Assembly (NCBI RefSeq): GCF_035581365.1
Contig: NZ_CP141590.1
Coordinates: 3,158,001 to 3,222,000 of the forward strand
Reading direction: 5' to 3'
Source of the DNA: Tsuneonella sp. CC-YZS046
GTDB taxonomy: Bacteria; Pseudomonadota; Alphaproteobacteria; Sphingomonadales; Sphingomonadaceae
DNA length: 64,000 nucleotides
The notes beneath the pieces are model-generated. The model was not told where the DNA came from. It ran no database searches and worked only from the letters and a program-made list of their open reading frames with translations. The translations under genes and the position numbers were made by a program. Positions 1 to 11,259 of the stretch are shown here, one piece after another (within the stretch, counting starts at the first letter, position 1; every line of letters starts with the position of its first letter).

Positions 1-215
1 CGCGCCGGGTCTGCCATGGTGGCGCGGTCATGCCTCGCATCGCCCGCCCCGCCATTCTCCCGCCGCCTCCGCATGGGCCATCCGCGAAAGGTCACACAGA
101 TTCCGGCGTCAAGCCTTTGCGTTCAAAGGGAAACAAGGCGAAAGCGAAAACCACAATTCGGGCGTTCGGCGTCAACTTTACGAGCGGTGTGAAACGAGGG
201 TGGCGGTCGCGCCGC
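1..215. other. Left edge, no complete gene
   Basis: I see no complete gene here. Two minus-strand ATG codons, at 31 and 17, could begin a gene that runs off the left edge, but fewer than 12 codons are visible and no family can be assigned. Confidence 0.3.
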
Positions 216-623
216 CTATACCCACCATGTCTCCGGATCGGGCATGGGCAGCTTCTTCTGCGCGTTCACCAGGCTCAGCACGCAGCGCACGATCACCAGC
301 ACGGCCACGCCCACGATCAGCAGGAAGCCGATCAGCACCAGCATCAGGAAGGTGCTGATGATCCCGCCGATCAGGCCCAGCCAGAAGGTGCGGATGAGGT
401 AGGTGTAATGCGAGCGTTCCCATTCCGCTTGCGGCTCGCCGCGCCAGACATAGGCCAGCACCACGCCGATCAGCACGGTGACGCACAGCACGAAGGAGGA
501 GAGATACAGCAGGCTGATGATGGTGGGGCGGTTGAAATCGAACCCGGCAGAGGCTGTGGGCCGGGTGGCCTGCGGATCGATCAGCTGCGGTTGCGGTTCG
601 CCCTCGGTCATGCCTTCGGTCAC
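216..623 (-). CDS. DUF4870-like small membrane protein
   Basis: This is a 135-residue integral membrane protein. A soluble N-terminus of about 30 residues is followed by a hydrophobic helix at roughly 35-59, a polar loop with Glu and Arg, and a long hydrophobic stretch at roughly 78-118 that is probably two helices. The polar tail ends in ETWWV. The three-helix layout and tail resemble the DUF4870 family, whose role is unknown. I chose the GTG at 623 because an AGGAG Shine-Dalgarno sits seven bases upstream; the in-frame ATG at 611 lacks one. A longer open frame continues upstream to 893 but is low-complexity Arg/Ala/Pro and overlaps the next gene. Function is not known. Confidence 0.7.
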   Translation of the reverse strand: MTEGMTEGEPQPQLIDPQATRPTASAGFDFNRPTIISLLYLSSFVLCVTVLIGVVLAYVWRGEPQAEWERSHYTYLIRTFWLGLIGGIISTFLMLVLIGFLLIVGVAVLVIVRCVLSLVNAQKKLPMPDPETWWV

Positions 624-717
624 ATGGATTCTCCTGCCTGCGCGCGGGTCTGCCCGGCGGAGCGGGAGCCTATCGCAATGGCGCGCCGGCCGGAAGCCCT
701 TGCGGGAAGGGGCGCGG

Positions 718-921
718 TCAGCCGCGGCGGTCGAGGATCTCGCGGCGCGGGTGCTTGCGCCGTTCCGGGCCTTTATAGGGCTGCGCGGCGGCCTCGCGCC
801 GGTCTTCCCCGGTGCGGCGTTCCTCGCCTGCATAGGCGTGCGGCTCCTCCCGGCGATCGTCGCCGGAGCGGCGGTCCGGCCCGCGTTCGACATACTCTCT
901 TGCTTTGCTGGCGGTGGCCAT
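718..921 (-). CDS. Small Arg/Asp-rich protein with repeated DRR motifs
   Basis: This 67-residue, very basic and hydrophilic protein has four spaced copies of a GxxRR or DRR-type motif: GPDRRSGDDRR, ERRTGEDRR, GPERRKHPRR and a terminal LDRRG. It has no hydrophobic segment. ATG 921 is preceded by a clear GGAGG six bases upstream, which supports real translation. It lies about 95 bases upstream of the DUF4870-like gene on the same strand and may be co-transcribed with it. Short basic repeats of this kind occur in disordered tails of bacterial signalling proteins, but I recognise no named family and assign no function. Confidence 0.55.
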   Translation of the reverse strand: MATASKAREYVERGPDRRSGDDRREEPHAYAGEERRTGEDRREAAAQPYKGPERRKHPRREILDRRG

Positions 922-1078
922 GGCCTGCCTCCATCCGGCTGGCGGGAATGCCCGATGCATTCGCTTCGCTGGCCGATCCTGCCAGTTCTAGCCGGGGGAG
1001 TGTTGAGTTTGGGTTAACTTTGCCTGACCCGCCCGAGGGGCTTCACGCCGCGCGCCTGGCGGAAATTTTCCTGTTTCC

Positions 1079-1121
1079 GCGATTTCCGGTCAGCAAGTGA
1101 TTTCACTTGCTTCCAAATCGC
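1079..1121. repeat. Dispersed palindromic repeat, copy 1
   Basis: This is an imperfect palindrome with a perfect 9-bp inner stem (AGCAAGTGA at 1092-1100 and TCACTTGCT at 1103-1111, 2-base loop) and an outer stem (GCGATTT at 1079-1085 and AAATCGC at 1115-1121). A closely similar element lies at 61008-61053. It sits between the small basic protein and the flavin reductase and may fold as an RNA hairpin. Confidence 0.7.
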
Positions 1122-1163
1122 TCTAAGAAACCGCAAACCAGTTTACCGATCGGAGTGCTGTCC

Positions 1164-2291
1164 TTGTCCCATGATGCCCTGTTCCAGCCGCTGACGCTCG
1201 GCACGCTCGCCCTCCCCAACCGGATCGTGATGGCGCCGCTCACCCGTGGCCGCGCGGACGAAGCCAATGTGCCGCAGCCGGTGATGGGCGAATATTACGC
1301 ACAGCGCGCCGATGCGGGGCTGATCGTTTCGGAAGCGACCGCCGTGCATCCGCTGGGCATGGGCTGGTATCGCGTGCCCGGCATCTGGTCGGACGAGATG
1401 GTCGCCGGGTGGCAGGGTGTGACCGGGCGGGTCCATGATGCGGGCGGGCGGATCTTCTGCCAGATCTGGCACATGGGGCGGCTGGTGCTGCCGGACTATA
1501 TCGGCGGCCAGCAGCCGGTGGCGCCTTCCGCCATCGCCTCGGAAGGGGAGACCTTTGCGCCCCGGCCCGCCGGCGACGACAGCCTGTTCCTGCCGATGAA
1601 GCCCTATGCCGTGCCGCGCGAAATGACCCAGGCCGATATCGACGAGGCGGTGGCCGCCTATGGCAGGGGCGCGGCCAATGCCCGGCGCGCCGGGTTCGAC
1701 GGGGTGGAGATCCACGGGGCCAATGGCTATCTGATCGACCAGTTCCTCAAGACCAGCAGCAACCACCGCGCCGACGGCTATGGCGGCAGCCTGGAGAACC
1801 GGCTGCGCTTCCTGCGCGAGGTGATCGCGGCGGTGGTGGCCGAGGTGGAGCCGGGCCGGGTCGGCCTGCGCATCAGCCCCACCAGCGAGCGCAAGGGCAT
1901 GGCCGATGCCGATCCGGGCGCGCTGGCCGAGGCGATCGGCACGCTGGTGCAGGAATATGGCCTGGCCTATGTCCACCTGATCGAACCGATCGCGGCGGGC
2001 TTCATGGATGTGCCCGACAATCCGGTGATGGACAGGCTGCGCGGCGCCTACAAGGGCGCGGTCATCCAGAACGGCGGGTTCGATGCGGAAAAGGGCGCAC
2101 AGTTCATCGCCAATGGCGATGCGGATGCGATCTCCTTCGGGCGGCCGTTCATGGCCAACCCCGATCTGGTGGACCGTTTCCGCAAGGGCCTGCCGCTGGC
2201 CGAGGTCAATTTCGACTATGCCTATGTCGGGGAGGAGAAGGGCTACACCGATTATCCGGCCTATGCCGAAGCGGCGGAACAGGCGGGATAG
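1164..2291 (+). CDS. Old yellow enzyme family alkene reductase (NemA-like)
   Basis: This is a probable FMN-dependent NAD(P)H:enone reductase that reduces activated C=C bonds or nitro/nitrate esters in the cytoplasm. It is a single TIM barrel of 375 residues, normal for the class. The N-terminus LFQPLTLGTLALPNRIVMAP matches the FMN-binding first strand. HGANGY carries the usual His/Asn substrate anchors and the Tyr proton donor. SNHRADGYGGSLENR is the classic OYE signature, and the C-terminal ISFGRPFMANPDLV fits the phosphate-binding end. The open frame starts upstream at 1107, but I prefer TTG 1164 because GGAG lies eight bases ahead of it and the protein then begins at the conserved block. 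The physiological substrate is unknown. Confidence 0.9.
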   Translation: MSHDALFQPLTLGTLALPNRIVMAPLTRGRADEANVPQPVMGEYYAQRADAGLIVSEATAVHPLGMGWYRVPGIWSDEMVAGWQGVTGRVHDAGGRIFCQIWHMGRLVLPDYIGGQQPVAPSAIASEGETFAPRPAGDDSLFLPMKPYAVPREMTQADIDEAVAAYGRGAANARRAGFDGVEIHGANGYLIDQFLKTSSNHRADGYGGSLENRLRFLREVIAAVVAEVEPGRVGLRISPTSERKGMADADPGALAEAIGTLVQEYGLAYVHLIEPIAAGFMDVPDNPVMDRLRGAYKGAVIQNGGFDAEKGAQFIANGDADAISFGRPFMANPDLVDRFRKGLPLAEVNFDYAYVGEEKGYTDYPAYAEAAEQAG

Positions 2292-2297
2292 GGCAGG

Positions 2298-2498
2298 TCA
2301 GCCGCCGCAGCCGCGCCATTCGGCCATCGCGGCGTAGCTCTCGAGATATTCGGCGGGGGTGAGGCCTGCGGCGAAGGCGGCATGGTGGCTCTGGCCGGGC
2401 GCGGCGGCGAGCCAGCCGAGATCCTGTTCCGCCGCGAGCCTGCCCAATGCGGCGAACCAGAGGTTGAAGGCGGGTTCGGGAAGGCCGGGGGCGTTCAA
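2298..2498 (-). CDS. Small hypothetical protein coupled to PPK2
   Basis: This 66-residue ORF begins at a TTG that overlaps the PPK2 stop codon in the sequence TTGA, so its translation is probably coupled to termination of the upstream gene. It is Ala/Leu-rich with three Trp and ends in RGCGG. No signal peptide, membrane helix or known domain is evident. Its stop lies six bases from the end of the convergent flavin reductase. The start-stop overlap is the main reason to call it a gene; no function can be given. Confidence 0.5.
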   Translation of the reverse strand: MNAPGLPEPAFNLWFAALGRLAAEQDLGWLAAAPGQSHHAAFAAGLTPAEYLESYAAMAEWRGCGG

Positions 2499-3322
2499 TC
2501 CTTGTCCTTTCCGCCCTTTCCGCCCTTGCCTTCATCGTCCTCATCCCCGTCCTTGCCGACGGGATAGGCGGGAATGGGGCGCAGCAGGCCGAATTCCTCC
2601 TCCAGGGGAGGGTGGTCCAGTTCCGGCCATTCGATCGCCTCGTCCGGCACCGCGAAATCCGGCAGGCGATCCAGCAGGTCGCGGATCAGGGTCAGGCGGC
2701 CGTGCCGCTGGTCGTTGAAATCCACGACGGTCCACGGCGCGGAATCGGTGTGGGTCGCGGCGAACATCGCCTCTCGCGCCGCCGTATATTCGGCATAGCG
2801 GCTGCGCGCGGCGGCATCGACCGGTGACAGCTTCCAGCGCTTGAGCGGATCGTCCAGCCGTTCGGCGAAGCGCTCCTCCTGATGAGCCTGGTCGCAGCTC
2901 AGCCAGTATTTGAACAGGCGGATGCCGTCGTCGACCAGCATCTTCTCGAATATGGGCGCCGCCCGGAGGAAATTTTGCACCTGCTGGTCCGACGCGAAGC
3001 CCATCACCTGCTCCACCCCGGCGCGGTTATACCAGCTGCGGTCGAACAGGACGATTTCGCCGGCTGCGGGAAGGTGGCGCGCGTAACGCTGGAAATACCA
3101 TTGCCCCTGCTCGTTCTCGCTCGGCTTGGGCAAGGCGACGACCCGGCATTGGCGGGGATTGAGCCGCTCCGAAACCGTCTTGATCGCGCCGCCCTTGCCG
3201 GCGGTGTCCCGCCCCTCGAACAGGACCAGTATCCGCTCTCCCTTCGCCTTGGCCCACCGCGCCATCTGCACCAGTTCCACCTCGAGCGGTTCGATCAGCT
3301 TGTCATAGGTCTTGCTTTTCAT
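2495..3322 (-). CDS. ppk2: Polyphosphate kinase 2 (PPK2 family)
   Basis: PPK2 enzymes transfer phosphate between inorganic polyphosphate and nucleotides, usually making GTP or ATP from the diphosphate. The 275-residue size and single kinase domain fit a class I enzyme. Visible features are the Walker A-like FEGRDTAGKGGAIK near residue 40, the family block LFDRSWYNRAGVEQVMGF, and the lid region with DDPLKRWKLSP. The C-terminus ends in a low-complexity Gly/Lys/Asp tail. I chose ATG 3322 because the conserved domain starts there with AGGGA nine bases upstream; an in-frame extension to 3391 has no conserved residues. The next gene on the strand overlaps its stop. With ppk1-ppx at 27.7-31.4 kb the cell has several polyphosphate enzymes. 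Confidence 0.93.
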   Translation of the reverse strand: MKSKTYDKLIEPLEVELVQMARWAKAKGERILVLFEGRDTAGKGGAIKTVSERLNPRQCRVVALPKPSENEQGQWYFQRYARHLPAAGEIVLFDRSWYNRAGVEQVMGFASDQQVQNFLRAAPIFEKMLVDDGIRLFKYWLSCDQAHQEERFAERLDDPLKRWKLSPVDAAARSRYAEYTAAREAMFAATHTDSAPWTVVDFNDQRHGRLTLIRDLLDRLPDFAVPDEAIEWPELDHPPLEEEFGLLRPIPAYPVGKDGDEDDEGKGGKGGKDKD

Positions 3323-3534
3323 GTGCCCGTTCCCTGGAAGCATTGCGATCCGATCGCCCGGAACAGCGATGTCAGTCTGGCGGCAAGCCATCGGATAAGG
3401 AAGGATTTATCGCCAGTTGCAAATAACGCAACGCGCCGGAACTTTTTTGCGATTGCGAAATATGCTGCGCTGCACAATATGACAGCAGGAAGACAGGGAC
3501 GATGTCCTTGGGGCACTGCAAACAGGAGGAAATC

Positions 3535-3618
3535 ATGCAGCTCATCGCTTCGCGCGTATTGCCGATCATCGTGGCGGCTTCGACCAGCGGGATCTTGTTC
3601 GGCGCCACGCTTATCTGA
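3535..3618 (+). CDS. 27-residue hydrophobic peptide
   Basis: This short ORF encodes MQLIASRVLPIIVAASTSG followed by ILFGATLI. A single hydrophobic stretch covers most of the peptide, so it should sit in the membrane. ATG 3535 follows a near-perfect Shine-Dalgarno, AGGAGG, at proper spacing, and the gene is closed by a strong hairpin terminator at 3646-3688. An isolated unit with strong ribosome binding and its own terminator is better evidence for a gene than the length alone. I recognise no family with certainty. It lies about 210 bases from the divergent PPK2 gene. Confidence 0.6.
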   Translation: MQLIASRVLPIIVAASTSGILFGATLI

Positions 3619-6276
<2,658 letters not shown>

Positions 6277-6280
6277 GCGT

Positions 6281-7348
6281 TCAGAAGCCGGCGCCGTCCG
6301 GCCAGCCCGATGCAGCCAGCCCCATGACCTTGAACAGGGCGCCCATCTGTTCGTCGTCGGCCAGCCTGTGCAGGGCGGCGCGGATCGCATCCGCGTGCTC
6401 CGGCGCGGACCGCGACAGAGCGGCGGCGCGCGCCTCTATCCCGAGCTGCCGAAGCCAGCCGCCTTGCGTCGCCGTTCCCAGCCATTTGGCTCCGCGCGAC
6501 TCCGCGATGCGGGAAAGCACCGCGAAATCGACATGGGCCGTCAGATCAGCCTGGCCCGGACTGGCGAACGGATCGACCTTCCGATGGGCGCGGACCGCCT
6601 GCAGGGTCGATCCGGTGCGCTCTTCGGCGTGGCCGTAATCGATGAACAGGGCGGCACCGCCCTGTTGTTCCAGCCGGCCCGCGACTTCATAGATGACCGC
6701 GGCCGCGGCGGGAGAGCTTTCGATGATCGTTCCTGGCTCCGCGTCCCGCTGCGCTTCCGGAACGGCCGAATCCATCGGCTGGCTGCCGGTCACGAAGATG
6801 AAGCGGCCGCTTTCCCCGGTTCCTTCCAGCCCCACCTTGCGTTCGCGCCAGCCCGCCTCCGTGCTCACCAGCTGGCGGATCGGGAGAGCGTCGAGAAATT
6901 CGTTGGCCACCAGCAGGATCGGCCCGGAAGCGGGCAGGGTCGAGAGATCGTCATGCCAATGCGCGCCCGGCACATTGGCGAACTGGACATCGCGCAGCGC
7001 CACTGAGGTTTCGACGAGATGGACGCGCGGCTCCAGCCCGTATCGCCGCGCCGCGCGCAAGGCATCGCGCGCCAGGGTCCCGCGCCCCGGCCCCAGTTCG
7101 ACATAATGCGCATGGTCCGGGCGGCCAGCGCGCATCCAGACGTCCGCCAGCCACAGCCCGATCAGTTCCCCGAACATCTGGCTGATTTCAGGAGCGGTAA
7201 TGAAATCGCCGGCGCTGCCCAGGGGATCGGCGGAATTGTAGTAGCGCGCGTTCGATTCCGCCATGAAATGCGCGATGCTGACTGGGCCTGTATTAAGGAT
7301 CAGCCGCCGGAACATGGCGGCCAGGTCGCCGCTTTCCTCCATGGTCAT
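6281..7348 (-). CDS. MidA/NDUFAF7-type SAM-dependent methyltransferase
   Basis: This 355-residue protein belongs to the class I SAM methyltransferase family of MidA/NDUFAF7, whose eukaryotic member dimethylates an arginine of a complex I subunit. The N-terminal signature YYNSADPLGSAGDFITAPE and the SAM motif I ELGPGRGTLARDALRA (about residues 87-103) are both present. So is the later DYGHAE block. ATG 7348 overlaps the lgt stop codon as ATGA, so the two genes are translationally coupled, an arrangement I recall from related genomes. An open frame extends further upstream but runs through lgt in another frame. The bacterial substrate is not established; complex I maturation is the likely role by homology. 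Confidence 0.9.
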   Translation of the reverse strand: MTMEESGDLAAMFRRLILNTGPVSIAHFMAESNARYYNSADPLGSAGDFITAPEISQMFGELIGLWLADVWMRAGRPDHAHYVELGPGRGTLARDALRAARRYGLEPRVHLVETSVALRDVQFANVPGAHWHDDLSTLPASGPILLVANEFLDALPIRQLVSTEAGWRERKVGLEGTGESGRFIFVTGSQPMDSAVPEAQRDAEPGTIIESSPAAAAVIYEVAGRLEQQGGAALFIDYGHAEERTGSTLQAVRAHRKVDPFASPGQADLTAHVDFAVLSRIAESRGAKWLGTATQGGWLRQLGIEARAAALSRSAPEHADAIRAALHRLADDEQMGALFKVMGLAASGWPDGAGF

Positions 7349-8202
7349 GCCGGCGCGGCGGTTCCGCTTCCCAGCGGCGGGTGGGTCAGCGACCACACCA
7401 CCAGAGCCAGCCCGAGCAGGATCAACGGAATGGTGAGCCATTGGCCCATCGAAAGGCCGGTCCGCGCCGCGAATTCCGCCAGCTGGGCATCCGGCTCGCG
7501 GAAGAATTCCACGGTGAAGCGAGCCAGCGCGATGCCGGCGGTGAAGGTGCCGACAAGCAGGCCCGGCCGCCAGCGCGCCCGTGTCCGCCAGAACAGATAG
7601 AGCAGCACGATGACCAGCAAGGCGCCTTCCAGCGCGGCCTCGTAAAGCTGGGACGGGTGGCGCGGCAGCGGGCCGGCGCCCGGGAACAACATCGCCCATG
7701 GCACGTCGGCCGGCCGTCCCCACAATTCTCCGTTGATGAAGTTGGCGAGCCGCCCGAACAGCATGCCGAACGGCACATTGACCGCGATGTAATCGGCCAC
7801 CCGGAGGAAGGAAAGCTGGCCGCGCCAGCTAACCCAGATGATTGCGATCAGCACACCGATCAAGCCGCCGTGGAAGCTCATTCCGCCTTCCCACAGTTTC
7901 AGCAGGTTGACGGGGTTGGCCCAGAGTTCCGGAGCATAGAAGGTGGCGTAGCCGAGCCGGCCGCCCAGGATGATGCCCAGCGTGCAATAGAAGAACAGAT
8001 CGTCCGCATGGCGCTGGGCCATCGGCGCGCCGGGGGCCTTGATCATGCGCCCAAGATGCCAATATCCGAGGACGATGCCCGCCAGATAGGCGAGCGAGTA
8101 GAAGCGAAGGGTGAAGAAACCCAGATCGATCCCGGGCCTCAATCCCAGATCCTCCCACATCAGGGGAGCGGAACCGGCGGTGGCGGCCAATAGTGACAGC
8201 AA
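7345..8202 (-). CDS. lgt: Prolipoprotein diacylglyceryl transferase
   Basis: Lgt attaches diacylglycerol from phosphatidylglycerol to the lipobox cysteine of prelipoproteins in the inner membrane. The 285-residue protein has about seven hydrophobic segments. The signature GRLANFINGELWGR (about residues 147-160) is complete, and the conserved MSFHGGLIG with its essential His lies just before it. RHPSQLYEA follows. The start is a TTG at 8202, with AAGGGG about eight bases upstream; the next ATG at 8160 would remove a normal N-terminus and has no Shine-Dalgarno. It is the first gene of an lgt-midA operon and is divergent from glnD. Confidence 0.96.
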   Translation of the reverse strand: MLSLLAATAGSAPLMWEDLGLRPGIDLGFFTLRFYSLAYLAGIVLGYWHLGRMIKAPGAPMAQRHADDLFFYCTLGIILGGRLGYATFYAPELWANPVNLLKLWEGGMSFHGGLIGVLIAIIWVSWRGQLSFLRVADYIAVNVPFGMLFGRLANFINGELWGRPADVPWAMLFPGAGPLPRHPSQLYEAALEGALLVIVLLYLFWRTRARWRPGLLVGTFTAGIALARFTVEFFREPDAQLAEFAARTGLSMGQWLTIPLILLGLALVVWSLTHPPLGSGTAAPA

Positions 8203-8360
8203 GTGGCGAACCCCTTAGTGAAGGATCAAGCGTGGCTGGCTATTGGCACACTCAGGGGATGGGAGAAAGCCTGTCTCGGCATTCCGGCGCAATCGCGCCG
8301 GGCGGCCAGGATCGGTCCGAGCGACTCTGAATGCCCATGCGGGCAGGTCGAGGAGAAGGC

Positions 8361-11150
8361 GTGAGCACGTTGCGAATACCAAACCAGCGAGCGGTGATCG
8401 AACGGCGGGCCTTGTCCGAAGCGATCGCGCGAACCGTGGAAGAGCACGGTGCAAGCCAGCGCAAGCCGGTGATCGAGCTGTTGCGCAATGCGCTGGCGGC
8501 CGGGCGCGCCGAGCTGGCCAATCGTCTTTCGGACAAGCCCTACGCCGGGACGGAATGCGCGGAAGGCCACGCGTTCCTGATCGACCAGCTGGTGCGGGTG
8601 ATCCACGACCATGTGACGCGCGACATCTATCCGGCGAACAACCGCTCCACCGGGGAACGGCTGACCATCATGGCGGTGGGCGGCTATGGCCGGGGCGAAA
8701 TGGCGCCGCATTCGGACGTCGACATCGCGTTCCTCACCCCGTCGAAGAAGACCCCGTGGTGCGAGCAGGTCATCGAGGCGATGCTCTATTTCCTGTGGGA
8801 TCTGGGCCTCAAGGTCGGGCACTCCAGCCGCTCGCTCGACGATATGGTGCGCATGGCCAAGTCCGATCTCACCATTCGCACCGCGCTGCTGGAAGGCCGC
8901 TATGTGTGGGGCGACCAGCCGCTGTACGAGGAAGCGAAGCGCCGGTTCTTCAGCGAGGTGGTGGCGGGGACCGAGCGTCAGTTCGTCGCGGAAAAGCTGG
9001 CCGAACGCGATGAGCGGCACAAGCGGCTGGGCGACAGCCGCTATGTGGTCGAACCCAATATCAAGGAAGGCAAGGGCGGGCTGCGCGACCTGCATACGCT
9101 CTACTGGATCGGCAAATATATCCACAAGGTGCGCGAACCGGCGGAACTGGTCGAGGTCGGGTTGCTCACCCGCAACGAATATCGCGCCTTCCGCCGGGCC
9201 GAGAATTTCTTCTGGGCGGTGCGCTGCCATATCCATACCATCACCAATCGCGCGGAAGACCGGCTGACCTTCGATCTCCAGCGCGAAGTGGCGGCGCGGA
9301 TGCGCTTCACCGACCGGCCGGGCAGAAGCTCGGTCGAGCGGTTCATGCAGTATTTCTTCCTGCAGGCGAAGCGGGTCGGCAGCCTGACCGCGGTGTTCCT
9401 CGCCCAGCTCGACGAGCAATTCGCCGCGCAGCGCCCGCGCGGCATCCTGGCGTCCTTCAAGGCCAAGCCGCGCAAGCTGAAAGGCTACATCGTGATCGGC
9501 GGCAAGATAAAGGCGCCGTCCGACAAATGGTTCGAGCAGGACCCGGTGCGCCTGCTGGAAATCTTTGCCCTAGCCGAGGCGGAAGGGCTGGAAGTCCATC
9601 CGGAAACGATGCGCCAGGCCGCGCGCGACGAGCATCTGCTGAAAGGCAAGGTTCGCCGCGACCCGCAGGCCAACAAATATTTCATGAGCGTTCTGGCCGG
9701 CCGCAACGATCCCGAGACGGTGCTGCGCTGGATGAACGAAACCGGCGTGTTCGGCCGCTTCGTGCCCGATTTCGGCCGGGTCAACGCCCAGATGCAGTTC
9801 GACATGTATCATCATTACACGGTCGACGAGCACACCATCCGCGCCATCGGCCTGCTGTCCCGGATCGAGCGGGGGCTGGAAGCGGAAGCCCATCCGCGTT
9901 CGACCAACCTGATCCACGAGCTGGCGTCGCGCCGGGTCGCCTATGTCGCGGTGCTGCTGCACGACATCGCCAAGGGCAGGGGGGGCGACCATTCCGTGCT
10001 GGGCGCTGAAGTCGCGCTTCGGCTCTGCCCGAGGCTCGGCCTGGACGAGGACGAAACCCAGCTGGTCAGCTGGCTGGTGAGGCATCACCTGCTGATGAGC
10101 GCGACCGCCTTCAAGCGCGACCTGGCCGATCCCAAGACGATCGAGGATTTCGTGGCCATCGTGCAGAGCATCGAGCGGCTGCGCCAGCTTACCATCCTGA
10201 CCACGGTGGATATTCGCGCGGTCGGTCCCGGCATCTGGAACAGCTGGAAGGGGCAGTTGCTGGGCGATCTTTACGACCGCTCCGAGGAACGCTTGCGGCT
10301 GGGTTACAAGGCGCATGGCCGGCTGGCGCGGATCGACCACAAGAAGGCCGCCGTGGCGCAGCATCTTGGGGCGCAGGGCAAGCTGGTCGAAAGCGTGGGC
10401 GGCAAGATGGGGGACGCCTACTGGATCGCGGAGCCGGAAGACATCATCGCGCTCAACCTGGTGCAGCTGGAAGCGGCGAAGAAGCTGAAGGACGCGCTCT
10501 CGATCCACTGCGAATATTACGCCGCGCGGGGCGCCACCCTGGTGACGGTGATCGCGGCGGACCATCCGGGGCTGTTCTATCGCATCGCAGGCGGGATTCA
10601 TCTTGCCGGCGGCAATATCATCGACGCCCGGATTCATACGGCGCGGGATGGCCGGGCGGTGGACAATTTCCTGGTGCAGGACCCGCTCGGCCGCCCGTTC
10701 ATGGAGGCGGAGCAGCTGGAACGGCTGAAGGCCGCCATTCGCGATGCGCTGGCCAACCGCGTGGAACTGGTGCCATCGCTGGCCAAGCGGCCGCTGCCGC
10801 ATCGCCGGGCCGAAGCCTTCGACGTGCGCCCGTGGCTGCATTTCGACAACAAGGCGTCGAACCGCTTCACGGTGATCGAAGTGAGCGCGCGCGACCGGCC
10901 CGCCCTGCTCAATCGCCTGGGCCGCGCCTTGTTCGAAGCGCAGCTCATCATCCATTCGGCGCATATCACCACCTATGGCGAGCGCGCGGTGGACACGTTC
11001 TACGTCACCGATCTGCTGGGCCACAAGGTCGACCGCCCGGATCGCCTGAAAGCGATCGAGAAGCGCTTGCTGGCCGCCGCCGATGAAACTCCACCGGAAA
11101 GCACTGCGGAGCACGGCAGGACGGACGAAGTGGAAGTGCATGTGATCTGA
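8361..11150 (+). CDS. glnD: Bifunctional PII uridylyltransferase / uridylyl-removing enzyme
   Basis: GlnD senses glutamine and adds or removes UMP on PII proteins, setting nitrogen assimilation. The 929-residue protein has all expected domains. The nucleotidyltransferase has GGYGRGEMAPHSDVDIAFL near residues 106-124 with its two Asp. The HD domain carries YHHYTVDEHT and LLHDIAKGRGGDHS near residue 533. Two ACT domains lie at about 725-800 and 835-910. I chose GTG 8361 because AGGAG sits five bases ahead of it; the upstream in-frame ATG codons at 8331 and 8337 lack a ribosome site. It is monocistronic and followed by palindromic repeats. Confidence 0.97.
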   Translation: MSTLRIPNQRAVIERRALSEAIARTVEEHGASQRKPVIELLRNALAAGRAELANRLSDKPYAGTECAEGHAFLIDQLVRVIHDHVTRDIYPANNRSTGERLTIMAVGGYGRGEMAPHSDVDIAFLTPSKKTPWCEQVIEAMLYFLWDLGLKVGHSSRSLDDMVRMAKSDLTIRTALLEGRYVWGDQPLYEEAKRRFFSEVVAGTERQFVAEKLAERDERHKRLGDSRYVVEPNIKEGKGGLRDLHTLYWIGKYIHKVREPAELVEVGLLTRNEYRAFRRAENFFWAVRCHIHTITNRAEDRLTFDLQREVAARMRFTDRPGRSSVERFMQYFFLQAKRVGSLTAVFLAQLDEQFAAQRPRGILASFKAKPRKLKGYIVIGGKIKAPSDKWFEQDPVRLLEIFALAEAEGLEVHPETMRQAARDEHLLKGKVRRDPQANKYFMSVLAGRNDPETVLRWMNETGVFGRFVPDFGRVNAQMQFDMYHHYTVDEHTIRAIGLLSRIERGLEAEAHPRSTNLIHELASRRVAYVAVLLHDIAKGRGGDHSVLGAEVALRLCPRLGLDEDETQLVSWLVRHHLLMSATAFKRDLADPKTIEDFVAIVQSIERLRQLTILTTVDIRAVGPGIWNSWKGQLLGDLYDRSEERLRLGYKAHGRLARIDHKKAAVAQHLGAQGKLVESVGGKMGDAYWIAEPEDIIALNLVQLEAAKKLKDALSIHCEYYAARGATLVTVIAADHPGLFYRIAGGIHLAGGNIIDARIHTARDGRAVDNFLVQDPLGRPFMEAEQLERLKAAIRDALANRVELVPSLAKRPLPHRRAEAFDVRPWLHFDNKASNRFTVIEVSARDRPALLNRLGRALFEAQLIIHSAHITTYGERAVDTFYVTDLLGHKVDRPDRLKAIEKRLLAAADETPPESTAEHGRTDEVEVHVI

Positions 11151-11151
11151 A

Positions 11152-11228
11152 GCATCGCGCGAAAAAGTGGGAACCGGTTTTTCGCCAAGCGATGCGACAA
11201 CAAAGGCCTCCAGCATCGCGCGAAAAAG
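11152..11228. repeat. Palindromic element plus partial second copy
   Basis: The element at 11152-11195 has arms GCATCGCGCGAAAAA and TTTTTCGCCAAGCGATGC around a GTGGGAACCGG core. A half copy, AGCATCGCGCGAAAAAG, recurs at 11213-11229. I recall this AAAACCGGTTCCCAC-type palindrome as common in alphaproteobacterial intergenic regions. Placed after glnD, it may act as a terminator or RNA-stability element. Confidence 0.7.
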
Positions 11229-11259
11229 CCTGTCCTGAGCTTAGCGCCACCGCGCTCCG

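Noticed and set aside
30-1100. A 356-codon plus-strand frame at the left end
   Set aside because: Composition is His/Gln/Arg-rich and it overlaps two better supported minus-strand genes.
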